Origin: Nostoc sp. JL33
GTDB taxonomy: Bacteria > Cyanobacteriota > Cyanobacteriia > Cyanobacteriales > Nostocaceae
Direction: 5' to 3'
Assembly (NCBI RefSeq): GCF_017114985.1
Contig: NZ_JABXKP010000087.1
Location: forward strand, 1 to 64,000
Length of the DNA: 64,000 nucleotides
Shown: positions 54,703 through 62,633 of the stretch, piece after piece
How the letters are laid out: the number at the start of each line of letters is the position of its first letter
Position numbering within the stretch: the stretch's first letter is position 1
Translations under genes and position numbers: made by a program
The notes under the pieces: model-generated
Seen by the model: only the letters and a program-made list of their open reading frames with translations
Databases searched by the model: none
What the model was told of the DNA's origin: nothing

Positions 54703-57279
54703 TTAATTAGAGTTAGCTTCAGTAGCTTGATACGCTTGTAAAAGCCTAGCATGATCGAGAGTAAATCCTACTTGCATCGCTATCTGGGCAAATAAATCAA
54801 TCTCAGGCTGTTGCCAATCGCGGGGGCCAGAACACTGATGTGCAATTAACAAACCAAATAGCTGGTCATCTTTGATAATCGGTGCTACTAAATTTGCTTT
54901 CACAGCAAAGGATTCGAGCAGTTTAATGTGACAATCAGCCAAACTTGACTCATAAATATTGTTGACTGCGACAACGCGACCAGACTGGTACTTTTCTACA
55001 TAGCCTTGAGTGAAACAGGGGTCTTCAATCTTAGACCGCAAAACTTTGGGATAACCTGAAACCACCGATTCGGCAATTATAATTCCCAACGAATTAGCAT
55101 AAAAGCTATAAACCAATACTCGGTCAGTACCCAGTGCTTTGCGAACCTCTTCCACAGTGGTTTTGATAACATCCTCTTCGTTAAGCGATTGGCGAATCTT
55201 GCGGATAATATCCACTAGTAACTGACTTCGCATACTTTCTGCTTCAATTCGTTGCAGCAGCCTAGCATGGTCGAGAGCAAATCCCACTTGTACGGCTATC
55301 TGGCCAAATAAATCAATCTCAGATTGTTGCCAATTACGGGGCTTGGAGCATTGATGTGCAATTAACAAGCCAAATAGCTGTTCATCTTTAATAATCGGGG
55401 CTACTAAATTTGCTTTCACAGCAAAGGATTCGAGCAGCTGAATGTGACAATCAGCCAAACCGACTTCATAAATGTTGTTTATAGCTAGAATGCGACCACG
55501 CTGATACTGTTCTACATAGCCTTGACCGAAACATGGGTCTTGGATTTCAGATTGCAAAACTTTTGGGTAGGTGAGAACAACTGATTCGGCAATCACAATT
55601 CCAGACCAATCAGCGTTAAAGCTATAAATCAGTACTCGGTCAGCACTCAGTACTTTACGAACCTCTTCTACAGTGGTTTTGAGGACATCCTCTTCATTGA
55701 GCGATTGGCGAATGCTGCCGATAGTATCCGCCAGCAACCGACTTTGCACACCTTCAGCATCGATTCGTTGCAGCAGCCTGGCATGGTCGAGAGCAAATCC
55801 CACTTGCATCGCTATCTGGGCAAATAAATCAATCTCAGGCTGTTGCCAATTACGGGGTCTGGAGCATTGATGTGCAATTAATAAGCCAAATAGCTGTTGA
55901 TCTTTGAGAATCGGAGCGACTAAATTTGCTTTCACAGCAAAGGATTCGAGCAAGCTAACGTGACAATCAAGCAAATCGGCTTCATAAATGTTGTTTGTAG
56001 CTTGAACGCGACCAGACTGATACTTTTCTACATAACCCTGAACAAAGCATGGGTCTTCGATTTCAGACCGCAAAACTTTGGGATAACCTGGAACCACTGA
56101 TTCGGCAATTATAATTCCAGACCAATTAGCGTTAAAGCTATAAACCAGAACTCGGTCAGTACTCAGTGCTTTCCGAACTTCTTCTACAGTCGTTTTGATC
56201 ACATCCTCTTCGTTGAGCGATTGGCGAATGCTGCGGGTAATTTCTATAAATACCTGAGCTTTATCTGCCTTCGTATCTACCTGTTCTAGAAGCTTGGCGT
56301 AGTCAAGGGCAAATCCTACTTGCATCGCTATCTGAGCGAACAAATCAATTTCAGACTGCTGCCAAAAACGAAGCCTAGAACACTGATGTGCAATCAATAA
56401 ACCGAATAGCTGTTTGCTTTTGAAAATTGGTGCTACTAAATTAGATTTGACACCAAATTGCTTCAGCAACTCAATATCACCATCACTGAGATCGGCTTGA
56501 TGGATATCATCAATAGCACGGATGCAATCATTCTGGTATTTTTCTATATACCCTGCCTCGAATCCAGGGTCAGAGACTGTAAACCCTAAAATCTTTGGTA
56601 AACCAGGTGCTACTGATTCCGCGATAAAGGTTCCATTAGAGTTGGAGCTAAAACAAAAGATGCTTACGCGATCAATGCTTAGAGCTTTACGAATTTCTTC
56701 TGAGGTAGTTTTGAGAACATCTTCTTTATTGAATGATTCTCGAACCCATCGGGTAATTTTTATTAATACTTGAGAGTAATCAGCTTCCGCTTCTTTCTCC
56801 TGTATCAAAACTGAAAGTAGCTCAGTGAATAAGTTGATGTTTCTCTCTAACATCACTAATTCATCTTCGCTAGAGATGAAAATTTGAGTATAATCACTGT
56901 CTGGACGTAGCTTATTTTTTATAACATTAGAAATTGCCGCAGCGTTGCTGACTCGATTAATAGCTCGATTTGTCACAGAAACAGCGATCGCACCTGCCAA
57001 AATTGCTGTTACCCCCATACCAGTTAACAAGAGTGACAGTTCTTCCTCTAGAGCTTCAGTTTTTGTTGAACGTTTCGGACTCTCTTCTCTGACTCGCGGA
57101 ATTTGTTTGGTAATTAAATTAATGCCGTAGTAGTAAGTAGCTGTTCCAATTGCAACCACAGGAAGGACACTGATGCTTAGTGCCCAAACTATTGCTTTAG
57201 TCTTTAAACTCCATTTTTGTTGCCACAGCCTTTGTTGACGATTCTGTCTTGCTTGGTTTTGAGAAAAAGACTGACTCAT
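54703..57279 (-). CDS. Membrane protein with four GAF domains, three cyanobacteriochrome-like (DXCF), no output domain
   Basis: An 858-residue protein. Two membrane segments (~30-52 and ~82-104) with an intervening short loop are followed by a HAMP-like region and then four GAF domains at ~170-330, 350-505, 525-680 and 700-850. GAF2-4 each have the DXCF motif as DPCF (Cys 411, 583, 755) and the canonical Cys-His (DCH; Cys 439, 611, 783), so each can in principle bind a bilin through two Cys. GAF1 has DPGF and DGDI, so it lost both. The protein ends right after GAF4 (LLQAYQATEANSN). The N-terminus (QQRLWQQKWSLKTKAIVWAL) is like PixJ-type phototaxis receptors, but the methyl-accepting domain is absent. 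Confidence 0.92.
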   Translation of the reverse strand: MSQSFSQNQARQNRQQRLWQQKWSLKTKAIVWALSISVLPVVAIGTATYYYGINLITKQIPRVREESPKRSTKTEALEEELSLLLTGMGVTAILAGAIAVSVTNRAINRVSNAAAISNVIKNKLRPDSDYTQIFISSEDELVMLERNINLFTELLSVLIQEKEAEADYSQVLIKITRWVRESFNKEDVLKTTSEEIRKALSIDRVSIFCFSSNSNGTFIAESVAPGLPKILGFTVSDPGFEAGYIEKYQNDCIRAIDDIHQADLSDGDIELLKQFGVKSNLVAPIFKSKQLFGLLIAHQCSRLRFWQQSEIDLFAQIAMQVGFALDYAKLLEQVDTKADKAQVFIEITRSIRQSLNEEDVIKTTVEEVRKALSTDRVLVYSFNANWSGIIIAESVVPGYPKVLRSEIEDPCFVQGYVEKYQSGRVQATNNIYEADLLDCHVSLLESFAVKANLVAPILKDQQLFGLLIAHQCSRPRNWQQPEIDLFAQIAMQVGFALDHARLLQRIDAEGVQSRLLADTIGSIRQSLNEEDVLKTTVEEVRKVLSADRVLIYSFNADWSGIVIAESVVLTYPKVLQSEIQDPCFGQGYVEQYQRGRILAINNIYEVGLADCHIQLLESFAVKANLVAPIIKDEQLFGLLIAHQCSKPRNWQQSEIDLFGQIAVQVGFALDHARLLQRIEAESMRSQLLVDIIRKIRQSLNEEDVIKTTVEEVRKALGTDRVLVYSFYANSLGIIIAESVVSGYPKVLRSKIEDPCFTQGYVEKYQSGRVVAVNNIYESSLADCHIKLLESFAVKANLVAPIIKDDQLFGLLIAHQCSGPRDWQQPEIDLFAQIAMQVGFTLDHARLLQAYQATEANSN

Positions 57280-57438
57280 AAATCAAACCTGGATTGCTGC
57301 AATTTAGAATCAAGTAAATAACCTCACCACCAAATTCTACACAAAACTTACTAGTTTACGAAAACGGCAAAATAGCCAAGGAAAATTAATCGAATCGTTA
57401 TAAAAATTGAAGCTGTCATTATGAACACGAAAGCTGTT

Positions 57439-57484
57439 ATAAGTAAAGTTAAAGCTGTGTGTTCACAGCTTTAACTTTACTTAT
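57439..57484. repeat. Perfect 21-bp inverted repeat
   Basis: Arms ATAAGTAAAGTTAAAGCTGT+G (57439-57459) and C+ACAGCTTTAACTTTACTTAT (57464-57484) separated by TGTT. The perfect stem suggests a recent or selected structure, such as an inverted repeat unit of an array or a transcript end. Confidence 0.93.
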
Positions 57485-57529
57485 GAATGATCCGATTGTG
57501 GTTATAACAACCTAATTTGTTATAAGTGA

Positions 57530-57630
57530 AATTGGCGGTTAGAAACCGCGTCTACACAAGGCAAAACCCACCTCCGTGGGTTAAAAAACCTTAATTTTTT
57601 TTGACTTCCGCCTTGCGGTACTAGCCTATG
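57530..57630. repeat. Dispersed element fragment (CCCACCTCCGTGGG type)
   Basis: GGCGGTTAGAAACCGCGTCT, then CCCACCTCCGTGGGTTAAAA, then TTGACTTCCGCCTTGCGGTA: two repeat families joined. Related to 18132 and 63534. Confidence 0.75.
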
Positions 57631-57643
57631 CACTAATCCCTAC

Positions 57644-58246
57644 TCAAAATTTATTTTTTAATTGCCGCAATTGCCACATTTTCCAGAAATAGCTAGAAAT
57701 CCAATTGGTAATAATGTGAGCGACAATTGGCACTAATAAGTTGCCTGTGAGTAGGGCGCTATATGCCAATATCATCCCGACAATTGTTGCCCAAATCACA
57801 TAAGGCCATTGTTCCGAACCGCTAAAATGCAAGATGCCAAAGCAAAGACTGGATACAACTACAGCTATAAGATCAGAGCCTAAAGCTGGCAGCATCACAC
57901 CTCTAAATAATAATTCTTCACTTAACCCTGGTAGTAACCCCAGCCAAATTAAGTCTGGTAAAGCTAAAGGCTTCAGTACCATTTCTAGGTAATAATCTGC
58001 ACTTTTACGATAGGCAGCCCAAAGGCGATAAGTTAAGCCACTTAACGCGGTGATGACCAACCCCAACCCTACAGCCAACAGCAACTCTCTTTGGTTCAAG
58101 TCCCAAGAAAATAGGGAAAAGTTACCAAAGTGCAACGACAGTTTGGCGACTATCAACAAAATGATTGCAGTCACTCCCATCGCCCCAAGTACTTGGATGC
58201 GGGTCAAGTATGGAATTTCTGGCTCTTGTTTGTGTTGTTCAACCAC
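57644..58246 (-). CDS. CPBP-family intramembrane protease
   Basis: A 200-residue protein with about six membrane helices. Motif 1 is LSEELLFRG (EExxxR) and later motifs are FGILHFSGSEQWPYVIWA and VPIVAHIITNW. This is the CAAX/Abi protease superfamily, with functions from prenyl-protein processing to immunity to self-made bacteriocins; here unassigned. GTG start. Confidence 0.9.
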   Translation of the reverse strand: MVEQHKQEPEIPYLTRIQVLGAMGVTAIILLIVAKLSLHFGNFSLFSWDLNQRELLLAVGLGLVITALSGLTYRLWAAYRKSADYYLEMVLKPLALPDLIWLGLLPGLSEELLFRGVMLPALGSDLIAVVVSSLCFGILHFSGSEQWPYVIWATIVGMILAYSALLTGNLLVPIVAHIITNWISSYFWKMWQLRQLKNKF

Positions 58247-58442
58247 GGGTTTATAAAAAAAGGGGGAGAAATCAATTCACGCATTCACGCATTGTTCGCC
58301 TTGGTCTGGTAGAGAAGAAAAAGACTAGGACAGACGTAGCTTTAGCTGACCGCAGGGTGTGAAATAAGGGCGCAGGAGGATGAGGGCAAATCCTTTTCAT
58401 CAGGGAAGAACTACAGGTTTCAAGATAGACGTGGTTTAACTC

Positions 58443-59510
58443 CTAACTCCTGGCTACTGACTGCAAAGGTAATAATTTGGGACGGAGAGCGGAGGGATTA
58501 ATGCCTGCTTTGTGTGCTACTAATACACCCACTGCTTCTAAATATGAGTTTACCTGTATAGCTTTGATCCCCAACGCTTGGGGAGAAACTTTTATCAGAG
58601 TTTTATTTTCTTCTACTGTAATGATTTGGCATTGTTTTTGGCTTAAACTCAGTAAAGCACTGCTACCACAAGCAGTTGCAGGTGCGATCGCAGCATCCAC
58701 TTGATCTACCCAAATATCCTCTTGCTGTGATCCAATCAGTCTTTTCTCTACTATAAACTGTGGGGCACAACTTAATCCTACAAGGACGCACGGCAAAAAG
58801 GTATAGCCTAATTCTTCGGCGGCGGAACGCGGAGATAAATCAGGTTGTGGAGGTTCGCTCAAAAGGGCGGGAGAATGAGCGCAAGGAATTTGAAAGGTTC
58901 GCACTAGCAAATGGCTAATTACGGCTTCTGCACCCGCTAAAGGATCAACACCTTCACCCTGACGGTATTTTTGTACTGCTTCTGAGTCCATATCATCAGG
59001 GAAACGAGCAACAACTGCGATCGCTTCTGCACCCGCTTTTTTTATTAATATCTCAGCTGCGCGTAACAAAGTATCTGGGTTGCCAATTGTTCCCCAACTA
59101 GCTCCCGATGCTGTAGTCCGTAATTCTACATTTAATGGTGCATCTGTAATTACATAATCTGTTAGCGTCAATCCCAGAGTTGCTCTGACTGCATCTGCTG
59201 CTTGTATATGTCGTAGTCGCAACTCTGGCTCAATGCCTTGGTCTAAAAGCAAACCTACTTTGTTGGTTCTGACTGGACGCAAACCCCAACATCCAGAGGC
59301 GAATTTGTCAAGTCCGTAACCTTCAACATAGAAAGCGTTTGGGAGATTCCAATACAAAGAAGCGCCATTAAGGACATTGGGGTGAGTAATGAGGCGATCG
59401 CAAACCTGTGCTATAACTTTGGCAACAGGCAAAGCATCTCCTGCATAACCCCCAATGGCAGCCCCAACGCCAGTTGGTACGATTAAGATAGCGGTGTATG
59501 GACGATTCAT
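58443..59510 (-). CDS. DUF3326 family protein
   Basis: A 355-residue soluble protein: PTGVGAAIGGYAGDALPVAKV, HPNVLNGASLYWN, TASGASWGTIGNPD, EGVDPLAGAEAVISH and AIAPATACGSSALLS. This is the cyanobacterial/plastid DUF3326 family as I remember it; function unproven. The pattern of Gly-rich loops suggests a nucleotide- or phosphate-binding fold. The small gene at 59621 and ferredoxin at 59947 precede it on the same strand, with a repeat between. Confidence 0.88.
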   Translation of the reverse strand: MNRPYTAILIVPTGVGAAIGGYAGDALPVAKVIAQVCDRLITHPNVLNGASLYWNLPNAFYVEGYGLDKFASGCWGLRPVRTNKVGLLLDQGIEPELRLRHIQAADAVRATLGLTLTDYVITDAPLNVELRTTASGASWGTIGNPDTLLRAAEILIKKAGAEAIAVVARFPDDMDSEAVQKYRQGEGVDPLAGAEAVISHLLVRTFQIPCAHSPALLSEPPQPDLSPRSAAEELGYTFLPCVLVGLSCAPQFIVEKRLIGSQQEDIWVDQVDAAIAPATACGSSALLSLSQKQCQIITVEENKTLIKVSPQALGIKAIQVNSYLEAVGVLVAHKAGINPSALRPKLLPLQSVARS

Positions 59511-59572
59511 CTTAAGTTAAGAGTGCTTTATGAGTGATGAGTTTATGAATCACAAGCCATCAAATCCTAACT

Positions 59573-59616
59573 CTTGTACAGACGCGATTAATCGCGTCTC
59601 TCTTAATCGCGTCTCT
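59573..59616. repeat. Dispersed palindrome copy with partial tandem duplication
   Basis: CTTGTACAGACGCGATTAAT with CGCGTCTCT, then CTTAATCGCGTCTCTT repeating its right half. Same family as the two copies inside mutL. Here it is intergenic. Confidence 0.92.
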
Positions 59617-59620
59617 TTTC

Positions 59621-59800
59621 CTAACTCTTAACTGTCGTAACAACAGCTTCAACTGTAGCTTTTTGTTCGTCAGTATCCACAGAAGTAACTGCCCAACGCA
59701 GAGGTTCGCCTTGTTTCTTTAACTCTGTTTCAATTACTTCTAATAATTCTGCGGGAGTTTCTTGTAAATCAATTTCTGCGGTAATAAAATGAGTCCTCAT
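59621..59800 (-). CDS. Small conserved protein (59 residues)
   Basis: MRTHFITAEIDLQETPAELL then EVIETELKKQGEPLRWAVTS and VDTDEQKATVEAVVTTVKS. It has a regular alternating helix-strand character (one amphipathic helix, then a beta hairpin) and reads cleanly from ATG to stop. I recognise this kind of small protein from cyanobacteria, with no known function. It lies between the ferredoxin gene and the DUF3326 gene on the same strand. Confidence 0.7.
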   Translation of the reverse strand: MRTHFITAEIDLQETPAELLEVIETELKKQGEPLRWAVTSVDTDEQKATVEAVVTTVKS

Positions 59801-59946
59801 CTTGGTAAATCCTGTTGATTTGTAGTTTCTAGAATAGCTGACTTCATCTGCGATGAAATACTTGTGTAATTTATCAGATTTGGTAATTTCAGTAAACAGT
59901 TATTCAGTTATGATAATCATCTGATATCCTGATAACTGTTGGCTGA

Positions 59947-60267
59947 TTATTTGCCTTTGCCAAATTGTAACTGATAAACTACATCTTCCTTTTCCGTCTG
60001 AATTTTCAAATCAGAAAGGGGTTTGGCAATACAAAGCAATACGTAACCTTGCTTTTGCAAATCTGGACTAACGCCCATACCATCAGTTTGATCCACAGTT
60101 CCCTCGCTTATTTGACCGGCGCAAGTTGTGCAAACACCTGCATTACAAGAACTCGGCAGTTCCAAACCAGCAGCATCGGCAACTGATAAGATCGTTTCAT
60201 TTTCAGGAACTTGCAAGGTATGAATTTTGCCTTGGTGATCAATTTCTACGGTGTAAGTTTTGGGCAT
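59947..60267 (-). CDS. Plant-type 2Fe-2S ferredoxin
   Basis: A 106-residue ferredoxin with the cluster loop SSCNAGVCTTCA and the fourth Cys in VLLCIAKP. The other family features (GLELPSSCN, the C-terminal Gln/Val-rich end) fit plant-type ferredoxins, though it lacks a clear AYK-type motif and is not the major petF by appearance. It carries single electrons between photosystem I or other donors and reductases. ATG 60267 is chosen; a TTG two codons upstream is possible. Confidence 0.9.
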   Translation of the reverse strand: MPKTYTVEIDHQGKIHTLQVPENETILSVADAAGLELPSSCNAGVCTTCAGQISEGTVDQTDGMGVSPDLQKQGYVLLCIAKPLSDLKIQTEKEDVVYQLQFGKGK

Positions 60268-60463
60268 ATACAAAATAAGCGTGATGCAACGGACAAATGT
60301 ATTAGTTTATCTGAATTAGTTAAAAATATCCAGATGTTACTATAAAAATTTAGGTAAAAGATTGATGATTATAGCAACTAATTCTGAACATTTTGTAGGT
60401 TAGTAACATTATTTACTATACAATACACAAATAAATTAGTTAAATTTGCTTACTATAAATATG

Positions 60464-60778
60464 CGCGTAGGCGTAGCCCAACCTAGGCATCGCGTTTCGT
60501 TAGAGACTGTATCTGTAAGTCTGCCTTTTGGCATTGGTTCGATGTCTTGGAAAGTTGACACCACACAAAAGAAGGCGGCTTGGTCGCTTTATGTGGAATT
60601 GGTGACGCGCATTGCTGTACAACCTTTGGAAGTTGACCAGGGTTTGGTACGAGAAGCGATGAACTCTCTTTATAGTTTATTTGGTACAACCCGCGAAGTT
60701 CTCAAAGCCGCTGGGCCGGATGTGGGTGCTTCTGGTGATTCAGTGGGGGGAATTGCGATCGCTGCTGCGGGGTTATAA
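60464..60778 (+). pseudogene. Fragment of a conserved cyanobacterial protein, 5' end replaced by a repeat
   Basis: The part SLPFGIGSMSWKVDTTQKKA..LVTRIAVQPLEVDQGLVREA, ..GTTREVLKAAGPDVG belongs to a protein family I know from cyanobacteria with a longer N- and C-terminus. Here the N-terminal end is a GCGTAGGCGTAGCCCAACCT repeat sequence, and the C-terminal end stops after IAIAAAGL, short of the usual continuation. It is probably inactive, but a truncated product cannot be excluded. Confidence 0.6.
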
Positions 60779-60928
60779 CAGTTTGCCTGAATAAACTTTT
60801 CTGCTACCTCATGCACCTCAGTATCCTCAGTTACCCTTTGCTTATCCCAAGGTAAACTCATCTGTCCCGGTGACTTCTTCTTACCTTTATTCTTCAAAGA
60901 AGGCAAAAATAAACTTGAGCAAAAATCG

Positions 60929-61222
60929 TCATTTTTGATTTAATCTAGCTTTAATCGCTGGATGGACTAATTCATCAGGGACATGATTACGCTCGATATA
61001 TTCATTAATTTCTGCTTGATTATCTAAGTAAAAACTCAAAGCATCAAAGACTTGCGCTAAAGTTAAATGAGGTAAGTGTAGCGGAATTTCTTCTGGTCTA
61101 ATACCTAAACGCCAATTTTCAACAATTGCTCTCACAGGCGTTCTAGTTCCCTTAATAATCGGTTCACCTGATAAAATATCAGGCTGTCGGGTAACATAAC
61201 GAGAGTTTGTAGTAGTTGTCAT
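60929..61222 (-). CDS. DUF433 antitoxin-like protein without a partner
   Basis: A 97-residue DUF433 protein: YVTRQPDILSGEPIIKGTRTPVRAIVEN, LPHLTLAQVFDALSFYLDNQAEI. Such proteins usually act as antitoxins to a DUF5615 (PIN-like) toxin encoded immediately downstream. Downstream here (60929 to 60779) I find no such frame, only short open stretches, so it appears orphaned. Confidence 0.85.
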   Translation of the reverse strand: MTTTTNSRYVTRQPDILSGEPIIKGTRTPVRAIVENWRLGIRPEEIPLHLPHLTLAQVFDALSFYLDNQAEINEYIERNHVPDELVHPAIKARLNQK

Positions 61223-61438
61223 ACTAATAAAATTTTTGGCAGTATCTCTGTTAATGTATCACCGACTAATAGCCTACGCGGAAGTCAAAAGGCTTATAGA
61301 ATAAGCTTTTCATTTTTATTGAAATTTTTTCCAACTCTGCGATCGCTGTAAATCAACAATATACATTATGTAGCGATGATTGCACTCACCAACAAACTTT
61401 AGTCATCAATGTTACAATGTTGACTCTTAAAGTTACAG

Positions 61439-61585
61439 CATAAAGCCTTAGAGCTAGAACATAAAGCCTTAAGGTGATAACATTAAGGCTTCAGGTTATA
61501 ACATTAAGGCTTCAGGTTATAACATTAAGGCTTAGAGCTAGAACATAAAGCCTTAGAGCTAGAACATTAAGGCTTAAAGTTAAAG
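61439..61585. repeat. 21-bp tandem array of seven units
   Basis: Seven exact-length units; type 1 CATAAAGCCTTAGAGCTAGA+A and type 2 CATTAAGGCTTCAGGTTATA+A. The cores AAGCCTTA and TAAGGCTT are reverse complements, so successive units alternate in orientation of the core (order: 1,1,2,2,2,1,2 by core). Confidence 0.95.
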
Positions 61586-61617
61586 CGATCGCTGTTGACA
61601 TAGAATACAAACGATTT

Positions 61618-61859
61618 GTAGGGACACAGCAATGCTCATAAGTGTCAACTTAACGTAAAAGTCATGTCCCACAAGGAACTGAAGTTCCTTGCTAATAGCG
61701 AAAGTCATCTAAAGATGACTAAATAATCCGAAAAATCTTTAGTCTACTGAAGTAGACTTTAGCTAAAAGCCAAAGAACTTTAGTTCCAGGCGGGTGAGTC
61801 AGCTAACAGTTAACCTACTTTTGCTTATTTGGACACCAATGAGCAATGCTGTGCCCTAT
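61618..61859. mobile_element. MITE with GTAGGGACACAGC ends, second member
   Basis: 242 bp between GTAGGGACACAGCAATGCTC... and ...GAGCAATGCTGTGCCCTAT, with the same ends as 54220-54473. The interior differs: three hairpins GGAACTGAAGTTCC, AGTCATCTAAAGATGACT and AGTCTACTGAAGTAGACT. Confidence 0.88.
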
Positions 61860-62034
61860 TGTGTATTGCTTAAACATAATATTATTTTGCTGAAAATCAA
61901 CCTTTGATGATTAAATTCCGAGAAATCACGGACATAAATAAAAACTTTTACTAAAAAAATGCGCTTTTTACTGAACCAGAATCCAGGTTAATTGAGACAA
62001 AATAGCTCTGTAAAGCTTTTAAAAGTGTAAAATT

Positions 62035-62430
62035 ATGACTCGAAGAAAACGTAGTTCCCGGATTCTAGAAAAAGCTGAGTTTAGAGTTGCCGGGTTGAAA
62101 GCTATCGATCCAAAGATCAATTTTGATGATACTCACAACTTGCAAAACCTGACTCAATTAATAGACAATTTTCACAATATACTTGATGATTATAACGCTG
62201 CTATAGCTATGATTGACTCTTCTAGAAAAAAGCTGGATGAGATGGAAAAAAACTTAAGTCAGGTTTCAGACAAAATGTTGATGGGGGTTGGTTTCAAGTA
62301 CGGCAAAAACAGCAATGAATATGAACTTGCAGGTGGCGTTAGAGACAGCGAACGTATCCGTAAAAGCAGATTGACACGCTTGAAATCTAACACAGATAAA
62401 ACATCACATGAAAATGCAATAACCGCCTAG
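62035..62430 (+). CDS. Small coiled-coil protein with KYGKNS motif (paralogue B)
   Basis: A 131-residue basic helical protein, MTRRKRSSRILEKAEFRVAG onward, with KYGKNSNEYELAGGVRDSER near the C-terminus. It aligns over its length with the protein at 30180-30542. The Lys/Arg-rich ends and central coiled coil are shared. Its stop codon lies inside a CCGCCTAG/CTAGGCGG hairpin repeat. Function unknown. Confidence 0.75.
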   Translation: MTRRKRSSRILEKAEFRVAGLKAIDPKINFDDTHNLQNLTQLIDNFHNILDDYNAAIAMIDSSRKKLDEMEKNLSQVSDKMLMGVGFKYGKNSNEYELAGGVRDSERIRKSRLTRLKSNTDKTSHENAITA

Positions 62431-62443
62431 TACCGCTAGGCGG
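62423..62443. repeat. CCGCCTAG hairpin overlapping a stop codon
   Basis: Perfect 8-bp stem CCGCCTAG-TACCG-CTAGGCGG, continuing as AAGTCAAAAGTCAAAAGGCT, part of the GACTTCCGCC repeat family. The TAG in the left arm is the stop of paralogue B. Confidence 0.85.
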
Positions 62444-62522
62444 AAGTCAAAAGTCAAAAGGCTTATAGAATCTACTTTTAACTTTTTTAGAATAGTATCT
62501 GTGAAAATTAAAGGTGTCCAGC

Positions 62523-62555
62523 AGATCCCCGGCTTATCAAAGAAGTCGGGGATCT
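62523..62555. repeat. AGATCCCCGGC hairpin
   Basis: AGATCCCCGGCTTATCAAAG then AAGTCGGGGATCT: another copy of the 31608 hairpin family, upstream of the next gene. Confidence 0.85.
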
Positions 62556-62633
62556 ATTTTATTACGAATGATTCAGGACTGCTATATAATTAGACTTTGC
62601 ATTAACCCAGAACTTCCTAAATCTTAAAATTGA

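Larger units (their letters stand above)
57280..57643. other. Gene-free region with large hairpin and dispersed elements
   Basis: About 364 nt. It contains three degenerate 21-mers beginning AAGCTGT (57411-57473), overlapping the perfect 21-bp hairpin at 57439-57484, and then a dispersed element at 57530-57630. Confidence 0.7.
61223..62034. other. Gene-free repeat region upstream of paralogue B
   Basis: About 810 nt with a GGAAGTCAAAAGGCTTATAG repeat at 61279, the 21-bp array (61439-61585), a MITE (61618-61859) and an AT-rich leader for the next gene. No credible coding. Confidence 0.75.

Noticed and set aside
58130-58362. Frames antisense to the CPBP protease start
   Set aside because: Overlap the N-terminal part of the protease gene and a dispersed repeat fragment; no start signals.
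60670-60906. Minus-strand frame beginning MPSLKNKGKKK
   Set aside because: Half of it is antisense to the fragment at 60464-60778; no recognised domain, so treated as chance.
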